Source: Proteobacteria bacterium UBA4457
GTDB lineage: Bacteria; Pseudomonadota; Gammaproteobacteria; Ga0077536
NCBI GenBank assembly: GCA_002390205.1
Contig: DGOV01000107.1
Location: 1 to 24,772, forward strand
Length of the DNA stretch: 24,772 nt
Reading direction: 5' to 3'
This document shows positions 14,015-21,868 of this stretch, one piece after another; position 1 is the stretch's first letter, and the number at the start of each line of letters is the position of its first letter. The notes beneath the pieces were generated by a model. It did no database searches, was not told the origin of the DNA, and saw only the letters and a program-made list of their open reading frames with translations. A program made the translations under genes and the position numbers.

Positions 14015-15412
14015 TCAGGAAACGTTTGCGCTCTTGTATCGCACAGAAGTCACAAGAACGAAAAACAGGCATAAACAGGCACCAATTGTAAAACAAGTCT
14101 GTATTGCCTCAGTCAGTTCAGCGTAGATAATCGGCTCTATTTTCCTTGCTCCAATAACTAACGTAAAGACTAAAGTAACTAGCGCCATACTACTCATCTG
14201 ACCAAACACGCGCATAACCGCAATAGCGCTTCCAGCGCGACCATAGTTTTCCCGTCCAATTGCGCCCATTATCGAATTTGCATTCGGGGAAGAAAACAAA
14301 CTGAAGCCCACACCATTTAGAACCATACAGATGCCTATCAATTCCATAGACGTAGTACTATCTATCGTCGATAAAATGCCATGGCTGAAGCCTGTTACTA
14401 CCATTCCTGTGATAGCTAAAATTCGCGGATCTATTTGATCTGATAATCGCCCTGCAATCGGAGAAACGACTGTCATAATGACCGGCTGTAACATCAATAG
14501 GCACCCCACCATTATCGGACCGATATCTTTTAAATACTGAAGAAATAAGCTAAGTAGCACAATATTTGCAAACGTCGTTGTATACATGATCATTGAAGCA
14601 AAACACGCAATTGAAAATACTCGACTGGTGTGAAAAAGCCGCACATCGAAAACAGGGTGATGCTCCTGTAACTCATGCCTGTAAAACCAAATTAATCCCA
14701 AAATACTAATTAAAATCAAAAAGCCCCCGACCTTACCGGGCAATAACGACAGTCCAACAATAAGGCTCACTACGGATATTCCATAACTTGCAGCACCCAG
14801 ACTATCAAATTTTCCCAAGTGTTCTCCTCGCCACTCCATAGGGATGTGTCTGAGACCTATATACAAAACGATTAAAGCTAAAGGCACATGTAGAAAAAAT
14901 GTGCCACGCCAACTCACGTGTTCTACAAGAAAACCTGCCAAAACCGGTCCTAAGGCCAAACCTAGGTAGATAGCCGACACCGTATATCCGATTACCGCTC
15001 CTCTCTGCTTTGGTGGAACGACGGAAGAGATCACTGCGACATTTGTCGCGTATAACATTGCTGCAAAAACACCCTGTAGTAAGCGACCACCGATCAGTTG
15101 GGTGGCATTCTCAGAAAATGCAGCTAAGACAGAGGTAATAATTACACCTGCTGTTCCCAACAAATAAATACGCTTACGGCCATACATGTCCGCGAGTCTG
15201 CCGAATGTTAAAACGCAAGCAGCACTTGCCATCAAATAACTCATCGGGATCCATGTTAAGACGATCGCATCGATAGAAAGCTCAGTCGCAATATTAGGCA
15301 ACGCCACATTTACACCGGTCAGCATCATCGCTGTGCTAACAGAATTAAGCATAACCATAACTAGTGTGGCTCTGTATACTTTGGCATTCCCTTCTTCAGA
15401 AGGCGTGCTCAA
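14015..15412 (-). CDS. MFS transporter, DHA2 (EmrB/QacA-like) type
   Basis: This 465-residue major facilitator looks like the 14-helix DHA2 family. It has the N-terminal VNVALPNIATEL segment typical of EmrB-like proteins, a motif A GRLADMYGRKR at residues 71-81, and a motif C-like stretch (YLGLALGPVLAGFLVEHVSWR). Start is TTG with AAGGG 6 nt upstream. No adaptor (EmrA) or outer-membrane partner is nearby, so it probably moves substrate only to the periplasm. It is coupled to the second MFS gene; two exporters in tandem beside a CoA ligase suggest handling of a toxic organic acid or related compound. Inference only. Confidence 0.86.
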   Translation of the reverse strand: MSTPSEEGNAKVYRATLVMVMLNSVSTAMMLTGVNVALPNIATELSIDAIVLTWIPMSYLMASAACVLTFGRLADMYGRKRIYLLGTAGVIITSVLAAFSENATQLIGGRLLQGVFAAMLYATNVAVISSVVPPKQRGAVIGYTVSAIYLGLALGPVLAGFLVEHVSWRGTFFLHVPLALIVLYIGLRHIPMEWRGEHLGKFDSLGAASYGISVVSLIVGLSLLPGKVGGFLILISILGLIWFYRHELQEHHPVFDVRLFHTSRVFSIACFASMIMYTTTFANIVLLSLFLQYLKDIGPIMVGCLLMLQPVIMTVVSPIAGRLSDQIDPRILAITGMVVTGFSHGILSTIDSTTSMELIGICMVLNGVGFSLFSSPNANSIMGAIGRENYGRAGSAIAVMRVFGQMSSMALVTLVFTLVIGARKIEPIIYAELTEAIQTCFTIGACLCLFFVLVTSVRYKSANVS

Positions 15413-15467
15413 TTGTTACCCTTCCCTAGGAGGATAATTCGGGGAAAGCAAACGACTGTCTCTCACT

Positions 15468-17096
15468 TTAGCTGGAGGCAGCTTCGCGATCGCGAAGTTC
15501 TATTCGGCGTATTTTTCCGCTGACAGTTTTCGGTAGATTTTCCACAAATTCTATTTTCCTAGGATACTTATAAGGAGCTGTCACGTTCTTGACGTGTTCC
15601 TTTAGCTCATTCACTAATTCAGAACTACCTTTGAAGCCCGGAGCAAGAACAACGAATGCTTTCACTACAGCACCTCGCGTCGGATCTGGACTCGCGACTA
15701 CAGCAGACTCTGCAACACAAGGATGTTCAATAAGCGCACTCTCAACTTCGAATGGTCCAATACGGTATCCTGCTGAAAGAATGACGTCATCAGCCCTGCT
15801 CACAAACCAATAGTATCCATCTTTATCTACGTAACCTCTGTCTCCGGTAATGTACCAATCCCCAACAAAGCAGGAATCATATCGATCGGCATCACCTCGA
15901 TAGTCAACAAAAAGGCCAGGTGCCCTTTTATTGGTGACTTTAATCGCAATATCACCTTCGATATCGACCGGCAAGAGCTTTCCAGCATTATCTACAATAC
16001 CCATTTCAATACCTGGCATAGGCTTCCCCATAGACCCAAACCGTGGCTCTAAAAATGGGAAGTTCCCGCAAACTAAAACTGTTTCAGTTTGCCCGTAGCC
16101 ATCGCGAACAGTTATTCCAGTCGCTTTTTTCCATGTTTCAATGACCTCTGGATTCAAAGGCTCTCCTGCACCTACACAATGTCGTAAGCTAGGAAAAGAG
16201 TATGACGTCAAATCTTGTTGCACTAACATTCTATATATCGTCGGCGCGCCACACATAGTAGTCACAGGGTTATCAGCCAAAAGTTTAAGACTTTGAATTG
16301 GGTCAAAAGTAGTCGAGTGATGAACAAAAAGGGTTGTACCTTGGTTCCAAGGACCAAAGTAGCTTGAATAGGCAGCCTTTGCCCAACCCGTGTCACTGAT
16401 ATTCCAATGTAGGTCATCTGGCGACAAATCAAGCCAATATTTCCCCGTGATCTGATGCGCATAACCATAACCGTGATTATGGATAGTCATCTTAGGGTAG
16501 CCGGTAGTACCTGAAGTAAAATAACAGAGAGCATCTTCCTCAAAAAGGGTATCAACCGTTTCGAAGCTATCGTTCTGTCCCTCGACTATTTTTTCATAAC
16601 ATAGCCACCCAGTCTTTTCGCCATCAACGAGAATTCTTGCCCGCATCGTCGGACACTCATGAGCGACTTGTTCCATTTTTTCTGAGTTTTCCACATCACT
16701 AATAAAACAAGTCGCCCCAGCAGCATTCATCCGGTAGGAAAGATCTTTAGGTGACAATTGTGTGGTCCCAGGAGAACAAATAACCCCCATACGGATACAG
16801 GCAGTCAAAATCTCCCACCACTCTAGATTTCGTCCAAGAACCAAGACAACTGTGTCTCCGCGTTTGATCCCCGCTGCTTCAAAAGCGTTACATAGCCGTC
16901 GAGATCGAGCAGAGAGCTGCGCGAAAGTAAGATCTTGGCGATGACCAAAGTCGTCAACCCACTTGATGGCCAATTTCTCAGGATCTTCTGCCCATTTGTC
17001 TATGACATCTCTCGCAAAGTTATAGCGCTCGGGAGGAGACCATAGAAGATCTTTCTGCGCTTCTTCATAGTTCTTGATTTCAGATGTATAGCCCAT
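15468..17096 (-). CDS. Acyl-CoA synthetase, medium-chain (ACSM/MACS)-like AMP-forming ligase
   Basis: This ~542-residue ANL-superfamily ligase makes acyl-AMP and then acyl-CoA from a carboxylic acid, ATP and CoA. Motifs include the P-loop YFTSGTTGYPKM (about 193-204), the adenine-site DGYGQTET, the WYITGDRG hinge region and the C-terminal PKTVSGKIRR with catalytic Lys near residue 528. The layout matches the medium-chain acyl-CoA synthetase (ACSM) branch, whose members act on medium-chain, benzoic or related acids. I chose ATG 17096 with GGGG 7 nt upstream; a GTG at 17099 is adjacent. It is followed by the DHA2 transporter (55-bp gap) and preceded by the acyl-CoA dehydrogenase, so the two enzymes probably act in sequence. 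DmdB of the DMSP pathway is a possible analogue but not supported. Confidence 0.88.
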   Translation of the reverse strand: MGYTSEIKNYEEAQKDLLWSPPERYNFARDVIDKWAEDPEKLAIKWVDDFGHRQDLTFAQLSARSRRLCNAFEAAGIKRGDTVVLVLGRNLEWWEILTACIRMGVICSPGTTQLSPKDLSYRMNAAGATCFISDVENSEKMEQVAHECPTMRARILVDGEKTGWLCYEKIVEGQNDSFETVDTLFEEDALCYFTSGTTGYPKMTIHNHGYGYAHQITGKYWLDLSPDDLHWNISDTGWAKAAYSSYFGPWNQGTTLFVHHSTTFDPIQSLKLLADNPVTTMCGAPTIYRMLVQQDLTSYSFPSLRHCVGAGEPLNPEVIETWKKATGITVRDGYGQTETVLVCGNFPFLEPRFGSMGKPMPGIEMGIVDNAGKLLPVDIEGDIAIKVTNKRAPGLFVDYRGDADRYDSCFVGDWYITGDRGYVDKDGYYWFVSRADDVILSAGYRIGPFEVESALIEHPCVAESAVVASPDPTRGAVVKAFVVLAPGFKGSSELVNELKEHVKNVTAPYKYPRKIEFVENLPKTVSGKIRRIELRDREAASS

Positions 17097-17130
17097 CACA
17101 TATCCCCAAATTTAGTAAAAGTTAAACAAG

Positions 17131-18918
17131 TTAAAACCAGTTGTTTTCCATTTGCACGCAGGTCGTGTCAATTCTCTCAAGGAACTCTAACCTCTCTATA
17201 GCTTTAGGGAGCTCATATCGAAAAAAATATTCTGCGGCTTTCATTTTACCGTTGTAAAAATCGGATTCCGATCCCATCAAATTTTTGACAGCCACTTCTA
17301 TTTGTCGAAGCCACATCCAACTTATCACTATATGACCAAAAGCATCTAAATAAATCGTCGCATTTGCAGTTCGGTCTAAAATACTTCCCGACTCTGAGGA
17401 AGCTAAAGTACTGGTTACACTGTCAAGTTTTTGTATTGCAGACGAAAATAACTCAACGTAAAAATTCAATTCGTCGTTCTTCTTAGCACTTTCAATTGTA
17501 CCTCGATAAGCTGACAACAAAGCCTTGAATGCCGCGCCATCTTGCATGACAACTTTTCTACCCAGCAAGTCTAGTCCTTGTATACCGTGAGTGCCTTCGT
17601 GTATTGGGTTCAAACGATTATCTCGGTAAAATCGTTCTAACGGAAAGTCTCGCGTATAACCGTAGCCACCCAGAATTTGAATGGCGTGCTTATTAGCTTC
17701 TAGACAGAACTCAGATGGCCAAGATTTCGCAATTGGCGTTAAAATTTCCAACAGCAATGACAGCTCATTTTTCTCGCTCTCAGTCTTACTGGTTTTTAAC
17801 CTATCTAAAAGAGAAGAACAGTATAAAACCAGGAAAAAAGAAGCTTCTACGGCCGATTTTTGAGCCAGCAACAATCTTTTAATATCTGCATGCTCAATGA
17901 TTTCAACCTGTGGCGAGGTGGGGTTTTTTTGATCTATGGCTCTCCCCTGAGGCCGTTTACGAGCATAGTCGAGAGAGTGTAGATAGCCACTATATCCTAA
18001 CACTGTGGCTGTCATACCAACGCCGATTCGAGCTTCATTCATCATATCGAACATATAAAAAAGTCCCTGGTGCTCCTCACCCACTAAAAATCCCTGACAT
18101 TCTCCATGTTCTCCGAAATTCAAAACAGTATTGGTAGTCCCTCGAAACCCCATTTTATGATTCAGACCCGCAAGCTCAATATTATTTCTATCCCCGATCT
18201 TACCGTCATCATTGACGCGATATTTGGGCACAATAAAAAGTGATATACCTCGGACTCCCGGGGGAGCACCTGGGATTTTTGCGAGCACCAAATGAACTAT
18301 GTTCTCCGACAACTCATGCTCGCCAGCTGAAATCCACATTTTAGTACCAGAAATAGAGTAGTGCTCCTCATTGGTCTTCTCCGCTTTCAATTTAATGTCT
18401 GAAAGAGATGACCCAGCCTGCGGCTCAGACAAACACATGGTGCCGAAAAATCGACCCTCGATTAAAGGCTTCAGATATTTGTCTTTCTGAGACTTGGAAC
18501 CATAGGTGGAGAGTACATTTATTCCCGCATGCGTTAAAAACGGATATGCATTGGCTGAGACATCAGCAGCTGCAATATAAGCGCATGCTGCTTGCGCTAT
18601 AACCCATGGCAACTGCATCCCACCGTCCTCTGCATCGGCGGCAATACCCATGAACCCAGCTTCAACATACGCATCTAAAGCCTCTTTGACTTCGGGAATA
18701 ATATGCACCACATTTCCATCAAACGTTGGCTCGTTAGCATCCAGCTTCGCCGCAAAAGGCTCAAACTTATCTTCTGCCAACTTTTTTGCGGTATCAATGA
18801 CAGCATTGAACGTATCCCGGTCTAAATCAGCGTAAATATCCGACTGAGTAAGATGCTCAGCATCCAGCAACTCATATAAGACAAAATCCATATCTCGTGG
18901 ATTTATCAATAAACTCAT
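17131..18918 (-). CDS. Acyl-CoA dehydrogenase, long (~595 aa) FAD type
   Basis: This 595-residue FAD-dependent acyl-CoA dehydrogenase belongs to the long class with extra N- and C-terminal segments. The N-terminal domain (MSLLINPRDMDFVLYELLDAE onward) matches the AcylCoA_DH_N type. The flavin/substrate part shows MCLSEPQAGSSLSDI and ISGTKMWISAGEH, and the catalytic base Glu is in IHEGTHGIQGLDLLGRKV. The C-terminal ~130 residues, after that motif, form the added helical domain. This class includes DmdC (methylmercaptopropionyl-CoA dehydrogenase) and FadE homologues, so chain type is open. TTGGAGG lies 8 nt before the ATG. It precedes the acyl-CoA synthetase in the operon; the SDR gene lies 126 bp upstream. 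Confidence 0.9.
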   Translation of the reverse strand: MSLLINPRDMDFVLYELLDAEHLTQSDIYADLDRDTFNAVIDTAKKLAEDKFEPFAAKLDANEPTFDGNVVHIIPEVKEALDAYVEAGFMGIAADAEDGGMQLPWVIAQAACAYIAAADVSANAYPFLTHAGINVLSTYGSKSQKDKYLKPLIEGRFFGTMCLSEPQAGSSLSDIKLKAEKTNEEHYSISGTKMWISAGEHELSENIVHLVLAKIPGAPPGVRGISLFIVPKYRVNDDGKIGDRNNIELAGLNHKMGFRGTTNTVLNFGEHGECQGFLVGEEHQGLFYMFDMMNEARIGVGMTATVLGYSGYLHSLDYARKRPQGRAIDQKNPTSPQVEIIEHADIKRLLLAQKSAVEASFFLVLYCSSLLDRLKTSKTESEKNELSLLLEILTPIAKSWPSEFCLEANKHAIQILGGYGYTRDFPLERFYRDNRLNPIHEGTHGIQGLDLLGRKVVMQDGAAFKALLSAYRGTIESAKKNDELNFYVELFSSAIQKLDSVTSTLASSESGSILDRTANATIYLDAFGHIVISWMWLRQIEVAVKNLMGSESDFYNGKMKAAEYFFRYELPKAIERLEFLERIDTTCVQMENNWF

Positions 18919-19044
18919 AAAATACCTCCAAATAACAATTTCGAAATCCGCATCTTTTTTTTTAACTCAGAAAACGTGCTGCCTTATGATATAAAAACAC
19001 AGTGACCGTGTCAGGCTTCTGGCTGTTAACCGTGACTTTAAGAA

Positions 19045-19809
19045 CTACGCCAAGTAACCCCCGTCAACGACGATGGAAGAGCCGGTAGTGTAGCTACTGC
19101 TGTCAGATGTTAGATAAAGAACCGCTGACACCATCTCATCTGGAACTCCGGCACGACCTAGCGGTGTTCGAGAGAGATGATATGACATGAATTCTTCATC
19201 GTCATGCAACGCTTGGGCAAACTGTGTTCGAGTCAAACCAGGAACCAAGCTATTCACGCGAATTCCAAACTCTCCACATTCTCTTGCAAATGCCTTAGTC
19301 ATATTAATGATTCCAGCTTTAGTGATCGAATAGATTGCTTGTTTATCACCCGGAGTCACTCCATTTACGGAAGCCACGTTAACTATAGAACCTCGGCCGT
19401 TGGACTTCATTCGCTTCGCGCCTTCCAGACACATAAAAAAATAGCCACGCAAGTTCACATCAATTGTTTTTTCAAAAGATGAAATGTCTGTGTCTAAAAT
19501 ATGACCGTAATACGGATTTGCAGCAGCATTATTAACTAAAATATCTAGTTTCCCATGATTTTCGTCAATCTGTTTATAAACTTTATCTATATCATCCATT
19601 CTCCCAATATGGCAAGCGATCCCTTCGGCTGAACCTCCACTTTCACAGATTGATTTTATGGTTTCTGCACAGCCACCTTCCCCTCGACTAAGAGCTACAA
19701 CGTGCGCGCCATGCTCTCCCAATGCTATAGCTATAGCCTGTCCAATACCCCGACTGGCGCCCGCAACTAATGCTACCTTCCCTTTCAAATCAAAATAATT
19801 CTGTGCCAT
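19045..19809 (-). CDS. SDR-family short-chain dehydrogenase/reductase
   Basis: This 254-residue classical short-chain dehydrogenase binds NAD(P)(H). Visible marks are the AGASRGIGQA cofactor loop at 16-25, NNAAA at 93-97, and the catalytic set Ser147, Tyr160 and Lys164 (SxxxxxxxxxxxxYxxxK). The C-terminal GSSIVVDGG is conserved. Arg42 after strand 2, in ALSRGEG, suggests NADP preference. GAGGAG lies 5 nt before the ATG. As the first gene of the minus-strand operon it could serve as the 3-hydroxyacyl-CoA dehydrogenase step or oxidise an alcohol feeding the pathway. Substrate unknown. Confidence 0.9.
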   Translation of the reverse strand: MAQNYFDLKGKVALVAGASRGIGQAIAIALGEHGAHVVALSRGEGGCAETIKSICESGGSAEGIACHIGRMDDIDKVYKQIDENHGKLDILVNNAAANPYYGHILDTDISSFEKTIDVNLRGYFFMCLEGAKRMKSNGRGSIVNVASVNGVTPGDKQAIYSITKAGIINMTKAFARECGEFGIRVNSLVPGLTRTQFAQALHDDEEFMSYHLSRTPLGRAGVPDEMVSAVLYLTSDSSSYTTGSSIVVDGGYLA

Positions 19810-19859
19810 TAGCTACTCCTCAACAAATGCGTTTATATGCTATCAGAACGAGTCGCCCA

Positions 19860-19889
19860 TTGTTCAAAAGAGGGCTTTTGAATTATAGT
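19860..19889 (+). promoter_or_regulatory. Candidate promoter with perfect operator palindrome, SDR/crotonase divergent region
   Basis: TTCAAAAG (19863-19870) and CTTTTGAA (19875-19882) are perfect 8-bp arms around AGGG. A weak -35 (TTGTTC, 19860-19865) and a -10 (TATAGT, 19884-19889) for the plus strand are 18 bp apart, so the palindrome fills the spacer, a common position for a repressor. It sits midway between the two divergent genes and could control both. No regulator gene is next to it in the window. Confidence 0.48.
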
Positions 19890-19966
19890 AGTGCTACTTA
19901 TTGCTGAGTCGCAAACCTTTCGTTGGGCTGACTAGACCTTTGCGAAGAAATATTAGGAAATTGAGA

Positions 19967-20758
19967 ATGACTTATAAAACCATAATTATTGAAAGCGAAG
20001 GCGCAATAGATTGGCTCACCTTGAACAGGCCAGATCATTTAAATACTATTACTCCAGAAATGTGTGAAGAATTGCAAGACTACTTTGGAAAACTTCAGTT
20101 CAACCATGAAACCAGAATTGTCATCCTCAAGGGTGCAGGGAGAGCTTTCTGTGCGGGTTATGATCTGAAAGCAGCGAGTGGCGTCAGTGCTGGGCCAATA
20201 ATAGGACTACGGTTTCAAAGGCAAGTCAGTGAAATATACGTTCGAATGAGGCGCTGTCCTCAGCCTATTATCTGTCTAGCTCACGGCGCTACAACTGGAG
20301 GTGGGCTGGCTTTTGCTCTGGCTTCCGACGTTCGAATCATATCCGATGATGCCAAGATAAACGTTGCAATGGTTAAGGTAGGCCTCACTGGCTGTGACGT
20401 TGGTATCAGCTATTTCTTACCCCGATCGGTGGGTCAATCTGTTGCAGCTGAGCTCATGATGACCGGCCGATTCATTACTCCTGAAAGAGCGCTGAGTTTG
20501 GGCTTAGTGTCAGCAGTTGTCAGTCAAGAAAATCTAAAAGAAGAGGGTCTTGGCATGGCGGCAGACATGCTGAAGACATCACCGCTTGGCCTCAGATTAA
20601 CGAAAGAAGGTCTTGGGATATCTATCGACTCTTCCAGCCTAGATGCTACAGTTGCATTCGAAGATAGGGGACAAATTCTCTGCGCAAGCGCCGGTTTATT
20701 CGAAGAAGGGATTAGCGCCTTCCTCGAAAAAAGACCCAGCAAATATCCTGACAATTAA
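19967..20758 (+). CDS. Enoyl-CoA hydratase/isomerase (crotonase)
   Basis: This ~263-residue crotonase-family enzyme adds water to, or isomerises, an enoyl-CoA thioester. I start at ATG 19967 (AGGA 8 nt upstream); an in-frame ATG at 19901 would add a basic 22-residue tail not typical of the family. The oxyanion-hole peptide AFCAGYDLK is at 60-68 and GATTGGGLAFALASDVRI at 108-125. The usual active-site Glu pair is altered: VKVGLTGCDVGISYFLPRSVG places Asp144 where the hydratase Glu164 normally lies and no Glu at the 144-equivalent. This motif is common in crotonases next to acyl-CoA dehydrogenase operons, so the enzyme may be a specialised hydratase or isomerase. It overlaps the LLM gene by 4 bp, tail to tail. 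Confidence 0.87.
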   Translation: MTYKTIIIESEGAIDWLTLNRPDHLNTITPEMCEELQDYFGKLQFNHETRIVILKGAGRAFCAGYDLKAASGVSAGPIIGLRFQRQVSEIYVRMRRCPQPIICLAHGATTGGGLAFALASDVRIISDDAKINVAMVKVGLTGCDVGISYFLPRSVGQSVAAELMMTGRFITPERALSLGLVSAVVSQENLKEEGLGMAADMLKTSPLGLRLTKEGLGISIDSSSLDATVAFEDRGQILCASAGLFEEGISAFLEKRPSKYPDN

Positions 20759-21774
20759 TAGTGTATTTCTGCAATAAGTTCTGACCAATTTCTGAACTCA
20801 ACATTTGCTCCCATAGTGTACTGATACACAGACACACGGTCCAAGACTCCGGTATAACGTTCTTTTAGTAGAGAACCGACCTGGTTTGGCTTTCCGATCA
20901 CCGCTATTTCGCTGATTAAATTTTCCGGAATTGCATCAGCCATTTCTTTAGTTTTGCCCTCTCTCATCAAACCATTCAATTTAGAACTCAAATCATTGTA
21001 TCCATGATGTTCTAACACAGCGGCATAGCTTGGGGTAGAACCATAAAAAGACACTTGCTGTCGGACAGCCTGCTCCATCGAATCTATCTCATGCTGAGTA
21101 TCTCCAGTGATCACAAAGACTGGCGCATACAGGCTAACGTCTTCGATTTTTCTTCCTGTAGAAATCGCCCCAGCGCGTATGGCCGGTCTTACCACATCTT
21201 GCAAATAACTCTTTGAATGGACAGGATGAACATGGAAACCATTAGCGACCTCTCCGGCCGCACGACACATTCTCGGATTTACCCCCGCTAAATAAATTGG
21301 AATCGAAGGATGAGAAATAGGGCCTGGATCAAAAAACGGATTCATGAGCTTAAACTTATAATAAGGCCCTTCAAAGTTTGGCCTAGTTCCATTTTGGAAA
21401 GAATCCCAAATAGCGCGAACGCAATTAATGTAATCTGTAACTCTGGCAGCTGGATGATCAAATTGAGCAGAAAATCGACGTTCTATGTGCGCACGCACTT
21501 GGGTACCTAAACCTAAATGAAATCGGCCGCCAGAGTTGCGTTGCAGGTCCCAAGCGATCTGCGCCATAGAAAAAGGAGAACGGGCAAATGCTACGGCTAT
21601 GTTAGTCCCTATCTCAAGCTTTTCCGTAGCTGCTGCGGCATGGGCAAGAGGCAAAAACGGATCGCTCATCGCCTCAAATGTCCAGGCACAGTCAAAACCA
21701 TGCTGCTCCATTTCCACAGCTTCTTTTGCAATATTGCTAGGCGAACTAGGCATAAGCATCGTATCGATTTTCAC
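20755..21774 (-). CDS. Luciferase-like oxidoreductase, TIGR03617-like (probable F420 or flavin dependent)
   Basis: This 339-residue TIM-barrel protein is a bacterial-luciferase-like oxidoreductase of the TIGR03617 type, probable F420 or FMN user. Marks include GFDCAWTFEAMSDPFLPLAHA, RSPFSMAQIAWDL, GRFHLGLGTQVRAHIERRF, ENLISEIAVIGKPNQ and GEVANGFHVHPVHSKSYLQDVVRP. It is a clear paralogue of the gene at 6458-7516, sharing the same blocks in the same order. Start is ATG at 21774. It is convergent with the crotonase, 4-bp overlap, and follows the persulfide dioxygenase gene in the same direction after 94 bp. A role in the CoA-ester catabolism is suggested by location only. Confidence 0.85.
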   Translation of the reverse strand: MKIDTMLMPSSPSNIAKEAVEMEQHGFDCAWTFEAMSDPFLPLAHAAAATEKLEIGTNIAVAFARSPFSMAQIAWDLQRNSGGRFHLGLGTQVRAHIERRFSAQFDHPAARVTDYINCVRAIWDSFQNGTRPNFEGPYYKFKLMNPFFDPGPISHPSIPIYLAGVNPRMCRAAGEVANGFHVHPVHSKSYLQDVVRPAIRAGAISTGRKIEDVSLYAPVFVITGDTQHEIDSMEQAVRQQVSFYGSTPSYAAVLEHHGYNDLSSKLNGLMREGKTKEMADAIPENLISEIAVIGKPNQVGSLLKERYTGVLDRVSVYQYTMGANVEFRNWSELIAEIHY

Positions 21775-21813
21775 AAAAAACTCCCTTTAAGAAACATTAA
21801 CTACCCATTAAGT

Positions 21814-21830
21814 ATTGCTTTAACAGCAAT
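21814..21830. repeat. Perfect 6-bp inverted repeat between LLM and persulfide dioxygenase genes
   Basis: ATTGCT-TTAAC-AGCAAT is a perfect hyphenated palindrome, about 40 bp upstream of the LLM start and 39 bp past the persulfide dioxygenase stop. It lacks a T-tail on the minus strand, so it is a better candidate for an operator than a terminator. Chance cannot be excluded. Confidence 0.28.
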
Positions 21831-21868
21831 CCACAAGACGTTTAGAAGCACTCTCGACCCAGCGGCCG

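Noticed and set aside
15468..20758. A DMSP demethylation (dmdBCD) cluster
   Set aside because: The ligase, dehydrogenase and hydratase superfamilies match, but the ligase is closer to the medium-chain ACSM branch and there is no dmdA or other diagnostic gene.
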